Below are positions 60,752 to 64,000 of a stretch of DNA of 64,000 nt, piece after piece; position 1 is the first letter of the stretch; each line of letters opens with the position of its first letter. The notes under the pieces are model-generated. The model did no database searches and was not told where the DNA came from. It saw only the letters and a list, made by a program, of their open reading frames with translations. Origin of the DNA: Acidobacteriota bacterium (GTDB lineage Bacteria > Actinomycetota > Acidimicrobiia > Acidimicrobiales > Palsa-688); contig JAGWSF010000028.1 of the NCBI GenBank assembly GCA_028876385.1, positions 36,975 through 100,974 on the forward strand, in the 5' to 3' direction. The position numbers and the translations under genes are program-made.

Positions 60752-61719
60752 CAGTCCCGCAGGTCCTTTCCGGTGAGGTTTATGAACACCGTCTCCAGCG
60801 TGGGTTCCGACACCGACAGGTCGGCCAGCTCGTAGCCGGCCCGGTCGGCGGCGGCCACGACGCGCGGGACCAGGCCCTCGCTGCGCTCGACGTGCAGCTC
60901 CACCCCGCCGTCCACGGCCCGAACCCGGGTCGTTCCCTCCAGGGTGCGCTCGAGCTGGTCGGCCAGCCCGGCGGGGTCCCCGACGGTTCGCACGGTGACG
61001 ATGGTGTCGGCGCCGACGGTGGCCTTGAGACCGGCGGGGGTGTCGAGGGCGAGGATGCGACCGTGGTCCATGATGGCCACCCGGTCGCAGAGCTGGTCGG
61101 CTTCTTCCATGTAGTGGGTGGTGAGCAGGATGGTCTGACCTTCCCGGTTGAGGGAGCCGAGCAGGTCCCACAGGGCCAGGCGGCTCTGCGGGTCGAGCCC
61201 GGCGGTGGGCTCGTCCATGAAGAGCACGGCCGGGCGGTGCAGGATGGCGCGGGCCACCATGAGCCTCTGAGCCATGCCCCCGGAGAGGGCGTAGACCGAC
61301 TTGTCGGCCCACCGGCCGAGCTGGAACTGCTCGAGCAGCTCCGACGCCGCCCGCCGGCTCTCCCTCGCCCCCATGCCGAACAGCCGGCCGTGGAAGTACA
61401 GGTTCTCCGAGCAGGTGAGCTGACGGTCCAGGGTGTTCTGCTGCGAGACCACCCCGAGCAGCTGCTTGGCCAGGGCCGGGTGGGCGACCACGTCGATGCC
61501 CCCGACGAAGGCCGCTCCCGAAGTCGGTATGACCCGGGTCGTGAGCATGCCGGCGGTCGTGGTCTTGCCCGCCCCGTTGGGCCCGAGCAGACCGAAGATC
61601 TCCCCCCGCTCGACGACCAGGTCCAGTCCGTCCACGGCCTTGAAGTCCGACCCCGGGTAGACCTTGGTCAGGCTCTCGGTGCGGATGATCTGCTCCGGCC
61701 CGGCGGTCTGGTCGAACAT
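60751..61719 (-). CDS. ABC exporter ATP-binding protein (DrrA-like)
   Basis: A 322-residue ATPase with Walker A GLLGPNGAGKTTT (about 42-54), Q-loop VVSQQNTLD, signature ALSGGMAQRL (about 145), Walker B VLFMDEPTAGLD (about 166-177), H-loop TTHYMEEADQL and the DrrA-type C-terminal domain with ETVFINLTGKDLRD. The start is placed at ATG 61719 (ATG 61743 and TTG 61800 are alternatives). It powers the adjacent permease. The palindrome AGCGGAT-GG-ATCCGCT upstream (61832-61847) could be the operator. Confidence 0.92.
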   Translation of the reverse strand: MFDQTAGPEQIIRTESLTKVYPGSDFKAVDGLDLVVERGEIFGLLGPNGAGKTTTAGMLTTRVIPTSGAAFVGGIDVVAHPALAKQLLGVVSQQNTLDRQLTCSENLYFHGRLFGMGARESRRAASELLEQFQLGRWADKSVYALSGGMAQRLMVARAILHRPAVLFMDEPTAGLDPQSRLALWDLLGSLNREGQTILLTTHYMEEADQLCDRVAIMDHGRILALDTPAGLKATVGADTIVTVRTVGDPAGLADQLERTLEGTTRVRAVDGGVELHVERSEGLVPRVVAAADRAGYELADLSVSEPTLETVFINLTGKDLRD

Positions 61720-61831
61720 CGCAACGCGGACTCTAGTGATCATCCCACCGTTCGGGGTCGCCGGCGGGGAGCGGGATTTCGCGCTAGTCGGGGTGCTCAA
61801 GTAGCCGGCGGACGATCCGAGAAGTACGGGG

Positions 61832-61847
61832 AGCGGATGGATCCGCT
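61832..61847. promoter_or_regulatory. 16-bp palindrome between ABC exporter and J-domain gene
   Basis: AGCGGAT-GG-ATCCGCT is a perfect 7-bp inverted repeat with a 2-nt centre. It lies 113 nt upstream of the ABC ATPase start and 40 nt before the J-domain gene on the other strand. It may be a TetR- or MarR-type operator serving the divergent genes. No regulator is encoded next to it. Confidence 0.35.
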
Positions 61848-61886
61848 TCTACGGCATGGACGCCAACGACCACACAAGGATGTGCA

Positions 61887-62450
61887 ATGAGCAGCACGGG
61901 ACGGACCCCGTGGGACGTGCTCGGCATCGCCGAGGACGCCTCGTTCAGCGATATCAAGCGGGCCTACTTCCGGCGCGCCCGTACCGCCCACCCCGACGCT
62001 CCCGGTGGTGACGCCGAAGGGTTCCGGCAGGTACAGGCGGCGTTCGAGGAATTGAGCCGCCGGGCCACCAGACCCGATCCGCCCCCGGACCGCTCCAGGC
62101 GGGACCGGGTGCCGGCCAAGGCCCGTTCGGCGCGGGCCGCCGGGCCAGCTCGGGCGGCGGGGACGGCGCGCCCGGAGCGGTCAGGGGAGCCGCCGCGGGC
62201 GGAACGGACCGGGGTACCGGGGCGGGCGGCGGGAGCGGGGCCGGAACCCCAGACGGGGGACCGGCGCACGCCCTACGACAGATGGTCGTCGTGGTCGCGG
62301 CCATCCCGGCAGTGGCGCGACGACGATCCGCTCCTCGCCGACCTGGTCCCGCCGCCCCGTTCGCGGCGGCCGACCTTCGCCGAATTCCTGGCCGCCGAGA
62401 TGAGGCCGGGAGCCGCGGCGTGGCTTAGGGAGGCTATAAAGCGGGCATGA
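61887..62450 (+). CDS. J-domain (DnaJ-like) protein
   Basis: A 187-residue protein. The N-terminal J domain (about 5-60) begins TPWDVLGIAEDASFSDIK and holds the invariant HPD in RTAHPDAPGG, which stimulates DnaK ATPase. The rest is low-complexity Arg/Ala/Pro-rich (about 62-130) with a more ordered C-terminus (about 150-187; RRPTFAEFLAAEMRPG). There is no zinc-finger or DnaJ C-terminal domain, so it is a specialised co-chaperone. The start is ATG 61887 with AAGGA upstream. Its TGA overlaps the next gene's ATG (ATGA). Confidence 0.85.
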   Translation: MSSTGRTPWDVLGIAEDASFSDIKRAYFRRARTAHPDAPGGDAEGFRQVQAAFEELSRRATRPDPPPDRSRRDRVPAKARSARAAGPARAAGTARPERSGEPPRAERTGVPGRAAGAGPEPQTGDRRTPYDRWSSWSRPSRQWRDDDPLLADLVPPPRSRRPTFAEFLAAEMRPGAAAWLREAIKRA

Positions 62451-62764
62451 CCATGGTGATTCTGCAGGGATCGTTCGTACTTGCGCCCGAGGACCGCGAC
62501 CGTTTCATCACGGCCAGCGAGGAGGGCATGCGGGAGTCACGCCAGGAGGAAGGATGCCTGGAGTACGTGATGGCCGCCGACCCTCTCGATGCGGGCCGGG
62601 TGGTGTTGTCCGAGCGATGGGAGTCGGCCGAGCACCTGCAGCGCCACATGGAGCGGCTCACCGCCGGCCGCTCCGAGGCCGCGCCGGGCGCAGCCCGGCC
62701 CACCCCGCTCAGCCATGAGATCACCGTCTTCGACGTGGCCGGGTCGCGCCGCCTCGGTGTCTGA
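62447..62764 (+). CDS. Antibiotic-biosynthesis-monooxygenase (ABM) fold protein
   Basis: A 105-residue ferredoxin-like alpha/beta protein of the ABM/YgiN type. It begins MVILQGSFVLAPEDRDRFI and has EEGCLEYVMAADPLD and RWESAEHLQRHME, the standard strand-helix pattern of these dimeric quinol- or heme-acting enzymes. ATG 62447 overlaps the J-domain stop (ATGA), so the two are translated together. The substrate is unknown. Confidence 0.88.
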   Translation: MTMVILQGSFVLAPEDRDRFITASEEGMRESRQEEGCLEYVMAADPLDAGRVVLSERWESAEHLQRHMERLTAGRSEAAPGAARPTPLSHEITVFDVAGSRRLGV

Positions 62765-62774
62765 GGCGGCTGGT

Positions 62775-63641
62775 TCAGCCAGCGTCGGCCCCTGGCCGGC
62801 GGCGGGACCGGGCCGCAGCCAGCACGTAGGCGCCGGTGGTGATCGACAGGATGGCGAACGAGGGGGGCAGGCTGGACGCCTCGTATGAGGCGATCAGCCC
62901 TCCCCAGACGGCCACCAGGGCGATGGTCGCCGACAGGGCCAGGGCCCGGAACGGGTTGGGGGTCAGCCGGCTCGCGGCGGCCGCCGGGGTGGCCAGCAGC
63001 CCGAGGATGAGCAGGGCGCCGACGGCCTGGGTGGCTTCGCCCGCGGTGACGCCTACGAGGGCTAGGAAGGCCATCCCGAGGGCTCCGACGGGCAGCCCCC
63101 GGGCCTGGGCCACGTCGGGGTCGACAGATGCGAACAGAAGCGGGCGGGCCCCGGCTACGACGATGAGTGCCACCCCGGCGGCGACGGCCACCGCCACCCC
63201 GGTCTGAGCGGCGCTCAGCCCGTAGATCGAGCCGAACAGCACGTTGACCCCGGCGGTGCCGTCCCCACCCCCCGCTCCGGTGGTGTAGAGGGTCAGGAAG
63301 AACACCCCGAGGCCGAGCACCCAGGCAAACACGTTGCCGATCACCACGTCGTCGGCTCGCCCGTCGCGGCCGAGGGCGGCCATGGCGACGGCGAAGGTCA
63401 CGCATCCCACGAACAGGCCTATGCGCAGGTCCACCCCGGCGGCCAGCGCGGCCAGCGCTCCGGTGAAGGCCACATGGGACAGGGCGTCACCGGTGAAGAC
63501 CTGGTTGCGCAGCACCAGGAAGTACCCGACCAGCCCCGCCGCCACGGCGATGGCTGAACCGGCGACCAGCGCTCGGACCTCGAAGGCCTGGGAGAACATC
63601 TGGGTGATCGGGGCGCCCAGCAGGGCGGTGAGGCCGGTCAC
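62775..63641 (-). CDS. ABC-3 family zinc/manganese transporter permease
   Basis: A 288-residue membrane protein with about eight helices of the ZnuB/MntB type. Visible are LVGYFLVLRNQVFTGDALSHVAFTG (two overlapping segments, about 37-61), the typical region after the first helix pair, and VDPDVAQARGLPVGALGMAFL with EATQAVGALLILGLLATPAAAASRL near the C-terminus. It would import Zn2+ or Mn2+ with an ATPase and binding protein that lie outside the window. The GTG at 63641 overlaps the stop of the upstream permease gene (GTGA). Confidence 0.9.
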   Translation of the reverse strand: MTGLTALLGAPITQMFSQAFEVRALVAGSAIAVAAGLVGYFLVLRNQVFTGDALSHVAFTGALAALAAGVDLRIGLFVGCVTFAVAMAALGRDGRADDVVIGNVFAWVLGLGVFFLTLYTTGAGGGDGTAGVNVLFGSIYGLSAAQTGVAVAVAAGVALIVVAGARPLLFASVDPDVAQARGLPVGALGMAFLALVGVTAGEATQAVGALLILGLLATPAAAASRLTPNPFRALALSATIALVAVWGGLIASYEASSLPPSFAILSITTGAYVLAAARSRRRPGADAG

Positions 63642-64000
63642 GACACCCGCCCAGAGGGGGCCGACCGGCCGCCTCGGCGGCGGGTCGCAGCCCGCCGGGC
63701 CGCGGCACTGCCTAGGTAGCAGACCAGGCCGGTGGTGGTGACGTAGAAGCCGACCGGATAGACCGAGTAGAAAGCCAGGCCCAGGCCGACCCAGACCACC
63801 AGCAGCGCCACCGCTACGCTCAGGGCCAGCCCCAGGCCCGGTCGGGGGGTGATCTGGCGGGCCGTGGCCGCCGGCATGACCAGCAGGGCGAAGACCAGGA
63901 GGCTCCCGGTGATCTGGCTGACCTCAGCGGTCGCCACCCCGAGAAGGACGAGGAAGGCGGCCGACACCAGCGGGGCCGGCACCCCACGGGCCCGGGCCAC
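63638..64000 (-). CDS. ABC-3 family metal permease, N-terminus cut by window edge
   Basis: The last 120 residues of a second ABC-3 permease. It shows the same conserved block as its neighbour: ARARGVPAPLVSAAFLVLLG, EVSQITGSLLVFALLVMPAATARQI, then two helices (LALSVAVALLVVWVGLGLAFY, split here by position). The gene continues beyond 64000, so its start is not visible; the Met at the edge is internal. Its stop overlaps the GTG of the following permease (GTGA), so the two form a heteromeric pair. Confidence 0.88.
   Translation of the reverse strand: MARARGVPAPLVSAAFLVLLGVATAEVSQITGSLLVFALLVMPAATARQITPRPGLGLALSVAVALLVVWVGLGLAFYSVYPVGFYVTTTGLVCYLGSAAARRAATRRRGGRSAPSGRVS

Noticed and set aside
1..64000. 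tRNA, rRNA, insertion sequences, phage genes, restriction or defence systems
   Set aside because: I scanned for tRNA T-loop signatures, transposase and integrase motifs and defence genes and found none that could be supported by eye.

Overview
This 64 kb window has very high G+C throughout, strong G/C preference at third codon positions, many GTG and TTG starts, and many 4-nt start/stop overlaps (GTGA, ATGA, TTGA). Together with the gene content (form I aerobic CO dehydrogenase, MmpL-type transporter, CtaG-like assembly factor, Ltp2/DUF35-type thiolase pair, PF03640 lipoprotein with an ECF sigma factor), this suggests an uncultured or little-studied actinobacterium, possibly of the Acidimicrobiia. 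That placement is inference; no rRNA or tRNA gene was seen. Gene density is about 90%.

Layout. 1-3 kb: a truncated heavy-metal P-type ATPase translationally coupled to a GerMN/Gmad2 lipoprotein, with an AT-rich inverted repeat upstream. 3-8 kb: a double-domain family III CoA-transferase, then a thiolase-fold/DUF35 pair resembling the Ltp2/ChsH2 side-chain aldolase, then a methyltransferase. 8-13 kb: a ferritin-like protein behind a 400-nt leader, a small I78-like protein, a histone-deacetylase-like hydrolase with a universal stress protein, and a DeoR regulator with an MFS transporter. 13-25 kb: a nitrogen and C1 catabolic island. A minus-strand operon (glutamine-synthetase-like ligase, class-I amidotransferase hydrolase, aldehyde dehydrogenase, SDR, FadR-type GntR) looks like a gamma-glutamylation route for amines. 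Divergent from it are an APC permease split by a frameshift, a Usp, a HutC-type GntR, a choline-kinase-like protein and a dimethylglycine/sarcosine-dehydrogenase-like enzyme. Two promoter gaps share the core GTCTAGAC, a DasR/HutC-type operator.

25-38 kb: oxidoreductases, a GGDEF protein, a double-hotdog thioesterase, an orphan branched-chain amino-acid-type binding lipoprotein, a DHA2 exporter, then a minus-strand array of PF03640 lipoprotein, ECF sigma, zinc anti-sigma, MmpL transporter, epimerase and methyltransferase. 38-46 kb: a compact three-gene operon of unknown function (acyl-CoA-dehydrogenase-like flavoprotein without the usual catalytic Glu, signal-less PhnD-like binding protein, TusA-like/di-iron ferritin-like fusion), followed by enoyl-CoA hydratase, amidohydrolase, CoA-ester lyase and kinase-like genes.

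46-55 kb: a complete form I CO dehydrogenase operon, coxM-coxS-coxL-XdhC/YHS-coxD-coxE, ending in a CtaG-like gene. It is divergent from a LysR regulator across a gap with a near-perfect LysR-type palindrome. The CoxL active-site loop reads AYACSFR with the Cu/Mo cysteine at residue 379. 55-64 kb: a GGDEF-EAL protein, a zinc alcohol dehydrogenase, a 35-residue membrane peptide, a divergent pyruvate kinase, a DrrAB-like ABC exporter, a J-domain protein coupled to an ABM-fold monooxygenase, and two tandem ABC-3 metal permeases, the second cut by the window edge.

The strongest candidate for an undescribed system is the three-gene operon at 38.6-41.8 kb. The best-supported physiology is trace CO oxidation.
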